From DATDCV01 sp036524155 (lineage in GTDB: Bacteria > Verrucomicrobiota > Verrucomicrobiia > Limisphaerales > UBA8199), in the NCBI GenBank assembly GCA_036524155.1, contig DATDCV010000036.1:1-29461 (forward strand): a stretch of 29,461 nt of DNA, in the 5' to 3' direction. Below are positions 20,769 to 29,461 of the stretch, one piece after another. The notes below the pieces were generated by a model. That model had not been told where the DNA came from. It saw only the letters and a list, made by a program, of their open reading frames with translations, and did not search any database. The translations under genes and the position numbers were made by a program. The stretch's first letter is position 1. Each line of letters starts with the position of its first letter.

Positions 20769-23192
20769 TCAGCCGGCTGCACGCGCGGCGATTTGCACTG
20801 AGCGTCTGCCCAAAACCGCATGAGTGGCGGTGACCCTGATACGGCCGGTCTGGCCCCGCAAGGTCTTAATCCACACCGCGCCCGCCCCACCGCTCTCGTC
20901 CCAACGGAAGGGATTGTCGCCGACAATGACGCCCGGGCCGCTCGCCTCCAGCGCGACCTCGCCTCCCACGAAGGGGCGCGGCGCGCCGAACTTGTCCACC
21001 GCGCGAAAGACCAACCGCGTGGCATCTATTCCATCCGCGATCAATGATGCATCGTCGGCTTTCAGCCACAGTTGGTCTTTCGTGGCGTCCGAGGAAAACG
21101 AACGGGAGAGCACGCGCGTCTGGCCAAGAAACCCGTCGATACGCAGTTCCGGCTGGCGGCTGCCCTCCAGGGCGAGGTTGGCGATGAAAGGCGGGTACTT
21201 GAGGTGCGGATAATTCTCGCGATCCGGCAGCAATGTCTCCCTCGGCTTCCCATCGATGTGCATTTCCAACCGGTCGCAGTTTGAAAAGATGACCGCCCGG
21301 TCACCCGGACCGGAAGGAGATTTTGGCCCGAAATCCCAATAGAAATCGGGCTGGATGACCGGTCGCACTTTTGGATCGACCTGGGCCTGGTAAAAAGCCG
21401 CACCCAACTTGGGAATGCGGAACACGTCGGCCACGCCCGGGCATTTGACGGCGTTGTAGGGGTTCACCAGGCTGGAGTAGTCGAAGCCGCACCAGGCCAC
21501 CACGCCCGCGATCCGCGGGTAATTCTGCGCGCGGTCGTGGATCTGCGCGTGCCAGATCGCCTGCTGTTGCTGCAGCTCCAATTCCCCGGCGCGCCGGTAT
21601 TTTCGCCCGAACCCGCCCTTGCCGGGACCGTAAGCAAATTGGCCCACGCCCTCGGCCAGGAAGTACGGAACTCCCGGCAATGGTTCCCGCACGCCCACCG
21701 TCCCGTCCGGAGCGGAATGGTAATCGTCGAATGCGTACACGTCTTGCAGCCAGTCCTTCGTCGAGTACCGGTTCATGGCTCCAGAGGTGGGCCGCGAGCC
21801 ATCCAGCGCCTTTGCGGCCGCCTTGGTGCGTTGATAGAATTCCGGGTTGTTCGGCGACTCGTTGATGCGCACGCCCCAGATCACAATCGACGGACGGTTG
21901 CGGTCGCGCCGAACCATGTCGGTCACGTCGCGGACCGCCAGATCCTGCCAGGACTGGTCGCCGATGTATTGCCAGCCGGGGATTTCCTCCCAAACCATCA
22001 GCCCCAGCTCGTCGCACGCATCGAGGAACGCCTCGGATTGGGGGTAATGCGAGCAGCGGACGAAGTTGCAGTTGAACTCGTGGCGCAGGATCTCGGCATC
22101 GCGGCGTTTGACGCGGGGCGGCATCGCCGCGCCGGCGTAGGGGTAAATCTCGTGACGGTCCAGGCCAAAAATCTGGAAACGGCGTCCGTTGAGGAAGAAA
22201 CCATCTACCTCGAATCGCGCGTCGCGGAAGCCGATCCGCGTCCGGTAATCGTGCCAGGGCCGGTCGTTGATAAGAAGAGTCACGACAACCTCGTACAAAC
22301 TTGGTGTCTCCGGTTCCCAAAGGGAGACGTCCCCCAAGCGGGAGAGCGTCAGAGTCACCGTCGTCTCTCCGGCCTCCTCGAGGCGTGCGTCACCGGTGGC
22401 ACTGGCGAGGACACGCCCGCGATGCAGCAACTCCGCGTTGAGCCGCACCGGGCGGGTGGGAACGACCGCGGCGTCCAGGGTGCAGGCCACCTCCACGCGG
22501 CGGCCGGCGCTCAGCACGTTCACCGGTTTAGCGAAGACGTCGCGAATGAACACCTGCGGCACGACCCGCAAACTTACCGGCCGGTGAATGCCCGCAGGCT
22601 GCAGATAATCAACCGCCGCCGGCCCGCGCGGCGAGCCGTCCGGAGGCACGTTTTGCCACTGCCCATCCACCGCGAGGGCCAGCACAATATCGCCCGGCAC
22701 GAGCCGTCCGGTGATTTCATAACCGAAAGGCAAATAGCCGCCCAGGTGAGCCGGCAAAGACTGCCCGTTCAGAAACGGGATCGCGCCGGTCATTACGCCG
22801 CCAAAATCCAGGAACACCCGTTGTTCCTTCGGCTCGCCCGGCACGTCAAAGTGCCGTCGGTAAACCCAGACGTCAGACCACTGATCCGGACTCCAGTTCT
22901 GCCAGGAGAGCGGGGCCACGCAGTGCGGCAGCAGAATCCTGGAAAACGACGTGTCGTCAAAAGCCTTCTCCTTGGCAGCAGCGCTGAACTTGCCGCCGAA
23001 GCGCCAGTCCTCGTCCAATCGGATAATCCGGCTGGCGGGGCCCGAACTGCCGGCCACTGTCCCCCGACCGCCGCTTCTGCATCCCAAAACCGGCACCGAA
23101 ACGATCGTCGCGGCGCCGAGGACACAACTGCGAACGAAACCCCGGCGCGAGACGGGGACTGTAGGCCTCTTGTCGACCAGCGATTTCTTCAT
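20769..23192 (-). CDS. GH2 beta-galactosidase-like enzyme, Tat-exported lipoprotein
   Basis: This 807-residue protein begins with a twin-arginine signal (SRRGFV, residues 15-20), a hydrophobic helix and a VLGC lipobox with Cys38, so it should be exported folded and anchored by lipid. GH2 domains follow: sugar-binding (about 50-230), Ig-like (about 230-340) and a TIM barrel (about 340-610) with GLDRHEIYPYAG and FVRCSHYPQSEAFLDACDELGLMVWEE. The likely acid/base is Glu445 in WGVRINES and the nucleophile Glu514 in FLAEGVGQ, 69 residues apart. The C-terminus holds DUF4982- and bacterial-Ig-like modules. Removal of non-reducing beta-galactosyl or similar residues is expected. It lies 41 bases after the small secreted protein gene and faces the GH38/GH2 pair. 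Confidence 0.85.
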   Translation of the reverse strand: MKKSLVDKRPTVPVSRRGFVRSCVLGAATIVSVPVLGCRSGGRGTVAGSSGPASRIIRLDEDWRFGGKFSAAAKEKAFDDTSFSRILLPHCVAPLSWQNWSPDQWSDVWVYRRHFDVPGEPKEQRVFLDFGGVMTGAIPFLNGQSLPAHLGGYLPFGYEITGRLVPGDIVLALAVDGQWQNVPPDGSPRGPAAVDYLQPAGIHRPVSLRVVPQVFIRDVFAKPVNVLSAGRRVEVACTLDAAVVPTRPVRLNAELLHRGRVLASATGDARLEEAGETTVTLTLSRLGDVSLWEPETPSLYEVVVTLLINDRPWHDYRTRIGFRDARFEVDGFFLNGRRFQIFGLDRHEIYPYAGAAMPPRVKRRDAEILRHEFNCNFVRCSHYPQSEAFLDACDELGLMVWEEIPGWQYIGDQSWQDLAVRDVTDMVRRDRNRPSIVIWGVRINESPNNPEFYQRTKAAAKALDGSRPTSGAMNRYSTKDWLQDVYAFDDYHSAPDGTVGVREPLPGVPYFLAEGVGQFAYGPGKGGFGRKYRRAGELELQQQQAIWHAQIHDRAQNYPRIAGVVAWCGFDYSSLVNPYNAVKCPGVADVFRIPKLGAAFYQAQVDPKVRPVIQPDFYWDFGPKSPSGPGDRAVIFSNCDRLEMHIDGKPRETLLPDRENYPHLKYPPFIANLALEGSRQPELRIDGFLGQTRVLSRSFSSDATKDQLWLKADDASLIADGIDATRLVFRAVDKFGAPRPFVGGEVALEASGPGVIVGDNPFRWDESGGAGAVWIKTLRGQTGRIRVTATHAVLGRRSVQIAARAAG

Positions 23193-23233
23193 CTAACCGC
23201 AACCATGGTTTGTTAATGAGACCGGCCTGGTTC

Positions 23234-24061
23234 TTACGGCAAAACCACTGCACGATAAAACTTCTGAGGCGTATCCTGATTGGGATCGGGAACCACGATC
23301 GGCGAGCCATCTCCTGTTATTGGCGCTCCCATGTCGGACCAATCACCGGACTGGAGCGAGAGCGCAGTCTGAAGCTGATATTTCTTGCCCGTTTGGGAAT
23401 TCCAGGAAACCGCCACTCCTTCGGTCGCCAGGTTGATGGTGAGCGTCGGGGGCGGGAGGACCGTATCGCCGTTCAAAACGACTTCAGCCGTCTGCAGGCT
23501 GCAATTGCTGCAGCAATCATCCACCTGCGTGACCACGACCCGGTTGGTCTCGCCGGCCTTGACCAGGTTCGCAAGATTCGCCGTGCCATTGCCTCCAAGA
23601 AAAACGTAACTGCCTTCGACCACCACACCGTTCCGGTAATCGGAATTGAAAACGGTGACGCGCACTCCGTCGTCGATTCCACTGAAGGTAATCGTAAATG
23701 CAGTTACGACCGCGTTGCTCGGAATCTCCACCAGAGTTTGGAAATATGTGAAATCTCCGGCTTCCTGGCATTCGGCCGCGCCGCATAGGGTCGATGGACG
23801 GCTGAACCCGATGTAATCGGCGTCCGGCGCCGGGGCCCAGCCGGGATCGTCGACAGTCGGTATCCTCGCAAAGTCATACTCGTTGGTTGCGCCGTGCTCA
23901 GACGCCACAAACCCGAACGGAACGATCCCTTCGCCCTGGTGCATTTGCCAAGCTGTCCTTGATTGGCCCCAGGCCGAGGACAGGGCTAACGGCAGTGGCA
24001 AGATGAGGCTGAGGCTTGTCAAAAGCCTGCAAGTTACTTTGATGGTGGTTGTCATAGGCAT
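23234..24061 (-). CDS. Small secreted beta-sandwich protein with KFYRA tail
   Basis: This 275-residue protein starts MPMTTTIKVTCRLL and has a signal peptide (LTSLSLILPLPLALSSAWG). The ATG two codons later is an alternative; frames extending to 24349 are antisense of the next gene. The mature half is beta-rich with a DDGVRVTVFNSDYRNGVVV motif and a Cys-rich QVDDCCSNCSLQTAEVV segment. The last 60 residues (SWNSQTGKKYQLQTALSL, then DTPQKFYRAVVLP) form a recognised recurring tail of secreted verrucomicrobial proteins that also resembles the end of the LamG protein here. The function is not known. It sits between two GH2 genes, so a polysaccharide-binding role is possible but unsupported by a known domain. 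Confidence 0.65.
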   Translation of the reverse strand: MPMTTTIKVTCRLLTSLSLILPLPLALSSAWGQSRTAWQMHQGEGIVPFGFVASEHGATNEYDFARIPTVDDPGWAPAPDADYIGFSRPSTLCGAAECQEAGDFTYFQTLVEIPSNAVVTAFTITFSGIDDGVRVTVFNSDYRNGVVVEGSYVFLGGNGTANLANLVKAGETNRVVVTQVDDCCSNCSLQTAEVVLNGDTVLPPPTLTINLATEGVAVSWNSQTGKKYQLQTALSLQSGDWSDMGAPITGDGSPIVVPDPNQDTPQKFYRAVVLP

Positions 24062-24105
24062 TGACAAGTCATAATTACAATTCGCTTCGAACGAAAGATA
24101 TTTCT

Positions 24106-26982
24106 TTACGGGGTCGCCAAACCGCGGACCTGAAAGTGGCCGGTGACCGGCGTGCCTTTGTCGAAGACGGTGTAGAAATCCGACACGATGCGGCTGCTGA
24201 TGTCGCGCGGCGGACTGTAACACCGATTCACGATCAGTGTGCAACTCTCGTCCGCGGCGAAACCGCCGCGCACGTGCTGCCGTTGGTCGGGGGAAAACAC
24301 CAGGCACAACCCCCGACCCTCTGCATCGGTGAGACTGGCCCAATCGCAATCGAATTTGGTCGAGTTGAAATCAAAGGCGTCGGGGCGCTCCACGCGGGTC
24401 AGTTCAGCTCGTGCGGTGTCCGGCAAAGCGGTGCCAAAGGGCCGGCCGATGTGATCGGGTGGATAGTACGACCATGCAGCTTTGCGGCTCCAGGAGAAGC
24501 GGTCGCTGCCCCTGGGCGCCTGGAAAACCCAGCCCAGCTCGTAGATGTCGCTTTTCGCGCCGGCCCAGGTAAGACGGTAGCTCATTTCCTCGCCGTTCAA
24601 CTCAGCGTGCAACTCGCCGGCGGTGACTGATTCTGGTTGCAGAACCACGCTGGCATCCACCGAACGGATATCCCGGATTGGCAGGGTCAGCAGCGTTGCC
24701 TCGTTCATGGTGCCCGTCACGCCATCGCTCTTCTGCACCTTCACGTTCACCAGTTGCCCCGTCGCCCGTATCAAACGTCTCCATCCTTTACCCTCTTCGT
24801 CCCGCACCTGCCTGCCCGTTACCAGGTTGAAGCGTGGGAACAGTAGACCCGGAACAGGCTGAACGGCGGGCGCCGGGTGCGAGATCGGCTTAAGGAAGAG
24901 CTGATAAGTCACCACGTTCCAGCCGCGCGGGTGGTCGAAATCCAGCCGGAGTGTGTCCGCCTCGGCCAGCGCGGGAGCCGGCAGGCTTAGCCGCACCGGC
25001 CCATTGGAACGCGGCGGCAACGCCAGACGGTTCGTACCGCGGGAGAGAGCCCGGGATTCGCGGCTCAGCGACCAGGTCACCGTAAGCTGGTTAAGGTCGG
25101 TGAAGGAATACCAGTTGGTCACCTGGATAATGATTGTGTCGGAGGCAACCTGCGGCGCCTCTCCAATTACGATTGGCGCCTGGGCCATCTTCACATGGTA
25201 ATAATCCGGGCGCGGGTTGCGGAAGCCGTCCACGATGCCCTTAACCTTGACCAACTGAACGCCGCTGGCGGGATAGAAATAATAGTACTTGGCTGCGCAT
25301 TTGTCGGCTACCGCGCGGTCCTGCCATTCCCAGAGGAAGGTGCCGGGCACGTGGTCATCCATCCACAGTTCTTTCCAGGTGCGATCGATCACGGCGCCCC
25401 ACAAGTCCAGCGAGCCGTAATCCGGCCCGTTGCGGACATCCCACACGTTCGGGTTCTCGCTGTACATCATCGGCCACTTCGCGCGCCGCGGATCGCCCTC
25501 CGCCTTCCGGATCCCGTCCGGTGTGATGTAATGCTTGTCATCAAACTCGACCTGCGTGTCGCCCTGATCGGCGCGCTGACAGGAGATCAGGCGGGGCAGA
25601 GTCGGGTCAATCTCCCGGGTGATCCGGGCTGCTAGCGCGTTGTTCGGTCCCGGTTTGTTCTCGTTCCCAACGCCCCAGAGGACGATACAGGCGTGGTTTT
25701 TGTCGCGCGTGACCGCTTCGCGCGCCCGCTGCGCGAACGCCGCCGTCAGGTTGGTGTCGCTCGTGTCCACCCAGCAGAACGGTTCCTCGCCGAGCACGTA
25801 AAATCCCATCTCGTCGCACAGGTCGTAAAATCCCGATCCGTAGGGGTAATGCGAGGTGCGGACGGCGTTGAAGTTGGCGGCTTTCATCAGTGTGAGGTCC
25901 TTGCGCCAGACTTCTTCGTTGATCGCGGTACCCAGCGCCGGGTGGACGTCGTGGCGGCAGACGCCCGCCAGTTTCACCGGGAAATTATTCACGCAAAAGA
26001 CCCCGTCCCGGATCGAAACCTCGCGGATCCCCACCTTGCGCGCCAGGTGCTCGGTCACCTCGCCGCCAGGACCTATAAGGTCCACGGAGAGAGCGTAGAG
26101 ATTGGGGAACTCCGCCGACCAGAGCCGCGCGTGCGGAACCTGCTGCTTAAGGGTCACCCGGCCGTCAGCCCCGGCGCCGGCCTCCACGACGACCTGTCCC
26201 TCGAGGCGCATGGCGACCCTGGCGCCGGCCTTGGCCCCCGCGAGCTGAACGATCACGGTTACCTCAGCGGCATCCGCCCCCTGGAGCTTCGTGCGAACGG
26301 TCAGATCGCTGACATGCGTTTGCGGTAAGGAGAAGAGCGTCACCGGCCGATGGACGCCGCCCAGGAGAAAGTAATCGCCCGTGTCGCAATTCACGGACCG
26401 GGTATTCTTGGTGACCCGCAGGGCCAGCAGGTTCGTTTGGCCGAACCGGACCTGGCCTGTGAGGTCTGCCTGCCAGGCGGTCCAGCCGCTTTCGTGGTAA
26501 TTGGTCCGGCCCCAACTGGCCTCGTCCACCGGCACCGGCTGGCCGTTGCACCAGACCTCGCACCCGTTTTGGACACCGTCGAAATTGACTTTGACGAGCC
26601 GGTTTTCCCATTCGATCGGGACCAGGAAGCTCAGGCGGTAGAGCCCGGATGCGTTGTCGGGCTGGTTGTAGGTAGCGGGAGAAAACCCCGCCATTTCCCA
26701 GTTGCCCGGCACCGCGATATCATGCCAGCGATCATCCTCGCGGTAGTCGGAGCGGTGGAACGGTTCCACGTTAGTCGGGTATTGGATCGGGATCGGGCGC
26801 CCGACCTGGCTCAGGAACCGTGGCGGTTTGGGCGCCTGCTCCAGCTTGAACCGCCAGGTGCCATCGAGCGAGACGGTGGATGCCCTCTCCGCGGGAATGG
26901 GGATTGTTGCGCGGGTCGGCAATGCGACGCCGCTCAGGCACGCGGCGAGCGCCACGCGCATGGGCCAGGTCTGTATCTTCAT
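24106..26982 (-). CDS. GH2 LacZ-like beta-galactosidase, secreted
   Basis: This 958-residue protein has a signal peptide (MRVALAACLSGVALPTRAT) and a full LacZ-like layout. The sugar-binding domain (about 36-215) includes VPGNWEMAGF and GLYRLSFLVP. An Ig-like domain follows, then the barrel with GVCRHDVHPALG, the equivalent of the LacZ RHEHHP motif, and FNAVRTSHYPYG. The likely acid/base is Glu441 in WGVGNENK and the nucleophile Glu509 in MMYSENPNVW. A C-terminal region about 700-958 resembles the beta-galactosidase small-chain domain (YELGWVFQAP; FGTALPDTARAELTRVE). Cleavage of terminal beta-galactosides is expected. It starts 138 bases after the LamG gene, across a large hairpin, and 44 bases ahead of the small secreted protein gene. 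Confidence 0.88.
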   Translation of the reverse strand: MKIQTWPMRVALAACLSGVALPTRATIPIPAERASTVSLDGTWRFKLEQAPKPPRFLSQVGRPIPIQYPTNVEPFHRSDYREDDRWHDIAVPGNWEMAGFSPATYNQPDNASGLYRLSFLVPIEWENRLVKVNFDGVQNGCEVWCNGQPVPVDEASWGRTNYHESGWTAWQADLTGQVRFGQTNLLALRVTKNTRSVNCDTGDYFLLGGVHRPVTLFSLPQTHVSDLTVRTKLQGADAAEVTVIVQLAGAKAGARVAMRLEGQVVVEAGAGADGRVTLKQQVPHARLWSAEFPNLYALSVDLIGPGGEVTEHLARKVGIREVSIRDGVFCVNNFPVKLAGVCRHDVHPALGTAINEEVWRKDLTLMKAANFNAVRTSHYPYGSGFYDLCDEMGFYVLGEEPFCWVDTSDTNLTAAFAQRAREAVTRDKNHACIVLWGVGNENKPGPNNALAARITREIDPTLPRLISCQRADQGDTQVEFDDKHYITPDGIRKAEGDPRRAKWPMMYSENPNVWDVRNGPDYGSLDLWGAVIDRTWKELWMDDHVPGTFLWEWQDRAVADKCAAKYYYFYPASGVQLVKVKGIVDGFRNPRPDYYHVKMAQAPIVIGEAPQVASDTIIIQVTNWYSFTDLNQLTVTWSLSRESRALSRGTNRLALPPRSNGPVRLSLPAPALAEADTLRLDFDHPRGWNVVTYQLFLKPISHPAPAVQPVPGLLFPRFNLVTGRQVRDEEGKGWRRLIRATGQLVNVKVQKSDGVTGTMNEATLLTLPIRDIRSVDASVVLQPESVTAGELHAELNGEEMSYRLTWAGAKSDIYELGWVFQAPRGSDRFSWSRKAAWSYYPPDHIGRPFGTALPDTARAELTRVERPDAFDFNSTKFDCDWASLTDAEGRGLCLVFSPDQRQHVRGGFAADESCTLIVNRCYSPPRDISSRIVSDFYTVFDKGTPVTGHFQVRGLATP

Positions 26983-27051
26983 GGTGTTCGGGAGGGGCGG
27001 ACGGGTCCTTGATCGGCTCTAACGCGTGGCCCGCTGCGGCGGGATCCGCGC

Positions 27052-27102
27052 GGAACCCGGGAAGCCCTCAGGGTTGTGATGAACAGGGCTTCGCCGGGTT
27101 CC
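27052..27102. repeat. Imperfect 16-bp-stem palindrome between LamG and GH2 genes
   Basis: GGAACCCGG-g-AAGCCCT (27052-27068) pairs with AGGGCTT-cg-CCGGGTTCC (27085-27102), that is 9 plus 7 base pairs with one small bulge and a 16-base loop. It lies in the 138-base gap after the LamG stop and before the LacZ-like start. No T-tract follows on the minus strand, so a REP-type repeat, an attenuator or an mRNA-stabilising hairpin is more likely than an intrinsic terminator. Confidence 0.65.
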
Positions 27103-27120
27103 GGCATCGGGTCTGGTCGG

Positions 27121-29461
27121 TTAAGGACTGCCTGCCCGATAAAACTTCTGCGATTCGGTTGGGGTAACGCGATAGGGGGATGGTGTCGCGCCGGGTTCTG
27201 GCGTGTAAGGCCCCGCCGCATTCGTCGACGACACCAGCGTGCCGGTGTAAGTAATCACGAGCTCGTTCCCCGAAAGTACTAGGCTGATTGTCGGGACGGC
27301 GCCGCCATTGTAAAGCTGCATGATCTGTGCTCCCGACAGCGCGTTCGTGCAGATAGCGGCATGCGCCAGAGCGCCCGCAAAATACCGCTCATTGCTGCCC
27401 ACCGTCTTGTAGAGGGCATTGCCCCCGAGCACCACCGTGCTGGTGGTGTCACCCACGAGCGTGGCCGGCCCGCTCACCGAGCCGTCCAGCGCGCCATCGA
27501 CATAAAGAGAAGTCGCAAGCCCGTCGTAGGTGCCGGCGAGGAAATGCCAGTTGCCGTCATTGAGTATCGTCGACGAGGTCACTACGCCGCCCGCGCCCAG
27601 GTTCCAGGCAACCCGCCCGGTCGTCCCATCCAGGTCCATCGTCCAGTTGGCGCCATGGCTCATGATGGTCTGGATCACGCCGTCGGACGGATAACACCTG
27701 AACCACGTCATCGCCGTGAACGGCTGGGTGCCTGTCGGATTGAACGCCTCGTCATAACCCGCATCCACGCCCGAGACAATTCCGTTGATCGGCGCCGCAA
27801 CCGCCGGCGCCATTCCCGCGAGAGCGGGCCCGGCCACGCTGCCCGGGACAACTCCGGACGCGTAGGCGGCGCTGGGCGCCGCCGAGCCGTAATTCAGCGC
27901 CACCGGGAAAGTCTGGGGATCAGGCGCGTTATAGCCCGCGCAATTCATCCGGTAGTACAGCAGCGGCTTTTCACTGATCACCAGTTGCCTGTAGTTTCCG
28001 GCCGTGGTTCCCGCGGAATAATGGCTCGCAATTTGGCCCGGCGACAACACGTTGGTGTAGATCGCCACCTCGTCCAAACCGCCGTTGAAACGCCGGGTGG
28101 GCGCCCAGCTTTGCCACCGGCCACCGCCGAGGGTCAGCGGAGACCACGTATCCAGCGCAATCGTCGTGACCCCGGACGCGCGTTGCGTCCCGTTGATATA
28201 AAGCAGAACGTTGGTGCCGTCATAGGTCGCGACGCAGTGATTCCATGCCGACCGCGTGATCGAGGCTCTGGGCGTCTGAATGTTCGTGCCGCCTCCGTTG
28301 AAAGTGCCCCCGCTGCCGATGTAGGCGAAGAACTGCAACGTGTCGCCGTCGCCCGAGCCTCCACCAAAAGACATGCGAATGCCTCCAAAATTACCCGAGT
28401 TGGCCGCGCTGTTCAGACCCGAACCGCCCTGCGAGATCAAATCGGCGGTCGCGGACCCGCCCAACGGCTGCATCCAGCACTCGAGCGTCAGCGGCGGCCT
28501 CAAAGTCAGGTCCGCGCTTTTCCGCGGCACAAAGGCAAAGCTGGTCGTGGCGCCGGTCGTCGCCGCCGACAGATCACCGTCCGTTAGCGCTCCCGGCTGG
28601 GCGAACGTCACGTTCCCCAAGGCGTAAAACGCGTCGCCAATCGCGCCCAGGGTGCCGTGGTTGGTTTCCATCGCCACCGGCGCTGGCGCCGAGGTCTCCT
28701 GCAGCGGCCAGTAACCCACTGGCCCCATGGCCAGAACGGCAGCCGCGTAAGGCGCCGCCGGTTGCGCTACCGCGGTGAGGGCGGACGTTGTGCTATTGGT
28801 GGTGCCAAATTGATTGCTCACCACTACGCGGTAACTTCCCGAGGCGGCATTAAAGGTGTAGCTCGGTCCGGCCTGGTCCGTCAGCAACACGTTGTTCGAA
28901 TACCATTGATAGGTGAAAGGCTCATTGCCGGTCATCACCACGGAATAAGTATACGGCTTTCCCGCCACCGCGGTGACCGCGGGCGGCAGATTCTGCACGA
29001 ACACGGGAGCACCGGAGATGACCGTAAGGATCACGGTCACATTCGTCGAACCGTAAGCGTTGGCGGCCGTCAATTGGAGGGCCCCTCCGTTCCAACCCTG
29101 CGGCACCGGGACAACCAGCGTGCCGTCGATCGTGTTGGTGGTCGTGGTGGTGATCACCGCCAAATTCGTCCCGTGAGTCGCGTCAACCCAGGTATTGGTG
29201 AGCGGCGGCGTGCCCACGGTCAGCGCCGGAAGCGTCAGCGTGCCGCCTTCGCTTGCGGTCGCGGTGGCCGGCGGCATCAGGGCCAGGAACGGCGCGACGC
29301 CCGCCGCGGTGTAATGCTGCCGCACCTGGTCCGCGCTCAGCGCGTATTCGTAGCCCGCCAGGTCGTTCATCGTGCCCAGGAACGGGTAATTGTACGAGGC
29401 CGTGGCGTTCTGCTTTCGGGCGCCGACCGTGACCGGGTCGGCGCTGGCCAGGATCCCGCTC
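27121..29461 (-). CDS. LamG/Ig-like surface or secreted protein (5' end cut by window)
   Basis: The frame stays open to the right edge (SGILASADPVTVGARKQ is readable), so the ATG at 29370 is internal and the true start lies outside. About 779 residues are visible. They include the end of a LamG domain (LGTMNDLAGYEYALSADQVRQHY), an Ig-like domain (PFTYQWYSNNVLLTDQAGPSY) and two further LamG domains. These open GPVGYWPLQETS and PLLYYRMNCAG and close with DEVAIYTNVLSPGQIASHY and AICTNALSGAQIMQLYNGG. The C-terminus ends KFYRAGSP. LamG (concanavalin-like) domains bind carbohydrate, and tandem copies are common in large verrucomicrobial adhesin-like proteins. A polysaccharide-capturing surface protein upstream of the galactosidases is the likely reading; binding is inferred, not shown. 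Confidence 0.8.
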   Translation of the reverse strand, partial: SGILASADPVTVGARKQNATASYNYPFLGTMNDLAGYEYALSADQVRQHYTAAGVAPFLALMPPATATASEGGTLTLPALTVGTPPLTNTWVDATHGTNLAVITTTTTNTIDGTLVVPVPQGWNGGALQLTAANAYGSTNVTVILTVISGAPVFVQNLPPAVTAVAGKPYTYSVVMTGNEPFTYQWYSNNVLLTDQAGPSYTFNAASGSYRVVVSNQFGTTNSTTSALTAVAQPAAPYAAAVLAMGPVGYWPLQETSAPAPVAMETNHGTLGAIGDAFYALGNVTFAQPGALTDGDLSAATTGATTSFAFVPRKSADLTLRPPLTLECWMQPLGGSATADLISQGGSGLNSAANSGNFGGIRMSFGGGSGDGDTLQFFAYIGSGGTFNGGGTNIQTPRASITRSAWNHCVATYDGTNVLLYINGTQRASGVTTIALDTWSPLTLGGGRWQSWAPTRRFNGGLDEVAIYTNVLSPGQIASHYSAGTTAGNYRQLVISEKPLLYYRMNCAGYNAPDPQTFPVALNYGSAAPSAAYASGVVPGSVAGPALAGMAPAVAAPINGIVSGVDAGYDEAFNPTGTQPFTAMTWFRCYPSDGVIQTIMSHGANWTMDLDGTTGRVAWNLGAGGVVTSSTILNDGNWHFLAGTYDGLATSLYVDGALDGSVSGPATLVGDTTSTVVLGGNALYKTVGSNERYFAGALAHAAICTNALSGAQIMQLYNGGAVPTISLVLSGNELVITYTGTLVSSTNAAGPYTPEPGATPSPYRVTPTESQKFYRAGSP

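Noticed and set aside
21537..23216. 559-codon open frame on the plus strand
   Set aside because: It is antisense to the GH2 lipoprotein gene, whose domains and catalytic residues are clear. Its Arg/His/Val-rich translation matches no family and reflects high third-position GC.
27361..28587. 408-codon plus-strand frame
   Set aside because: It is a shadow of the LamG gene. The translation is a low-complexity Arg/Gly/Ala mix with no domain.
1..29461. CRISPR arrays, tRNA or rRNA genes, complete insertion sequences
   Set aside because: No regularly spaced repeats, cloverleaf-type segments, rRNA signatures or transposase-like proteins were seen on either strand.

Overview
The window looks like a piece of a Verrucomicrobiota chromosome, possibly of the Pedosphaera/Limisphaera type. 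The evidence is its high GC content, many secreted glycoside hydrolases, a PQQ-type propeller protein opening with the DWPQW signature common in this phylum, and secreted proteins that end in a short beta-rich tail finishing in KFYRA. This assignment rests on protein style rather than a marker gene. No rRNA, tRNA, CRISPR array, origin or complete transposon was seen.

Bases 1-10474 hold an accessory part of a type VI secretion (T6SS)-like system in two facing blocks. The plus-strand block is a TIGR02270-type HEAT-repeat protein (cut by the left edge), a DUF2169 adaptor, a ketosynthase-fold protein without the catalytic cysteine, a PAAR-like (DUF4150) protein with a deaminase-like C-terminus, an unknown protein that may be its partner, a two-helix membrane peptide and a DUF922 zinc-protease-like protein. 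The minus-strand block, read from 10474 down, is an unknown protein, a fused TssB-TssC sheath protein lacking the TssC C-terminus, and a protein with a peptidoglycan-binding domain. The blocks meet at a striking palindrome (31-bp perfect arms) flanked by 10-bp direct repeats. No baseplate, membrane-complex, Hcp, VgrG or ClpV gene is visible, so the core machinery must lie outside the window or be unlinked.

Bases 10579-12808 hold a secreted PQQ-like beta-propeller protein, a remnant of the start of a serine/threonine kinase-type gene, and a spacer with a REP-like hairpin.

Bases 12809-29461 form a glycan-degradation region. A plus-strand pair encodes a secreted GH38-like (DUF5054) protein and a GH2-type hydrolase with a C-terminal discoidin-like domain. 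Facing it on the minus strand, read from the right edge, are a LamG/Ig-like adhesin-type protein (cut by the edge), a LacZ-like GH2 enzyme, a small secreted beta-rich protein, a Tat-exported lipoprotein GH2 enzyme, and a secreted PHP/DUF3604-like metallohydrolase. A VapBC-type toxin-antitoxin pair with a 17-bp palindromic operator sits between the two arms. The enzymes probably act together outside the cytoplasm on beta-galactoside- and mannoside-containing polysaccharides, but the substrate cannot be read from sequence alone.
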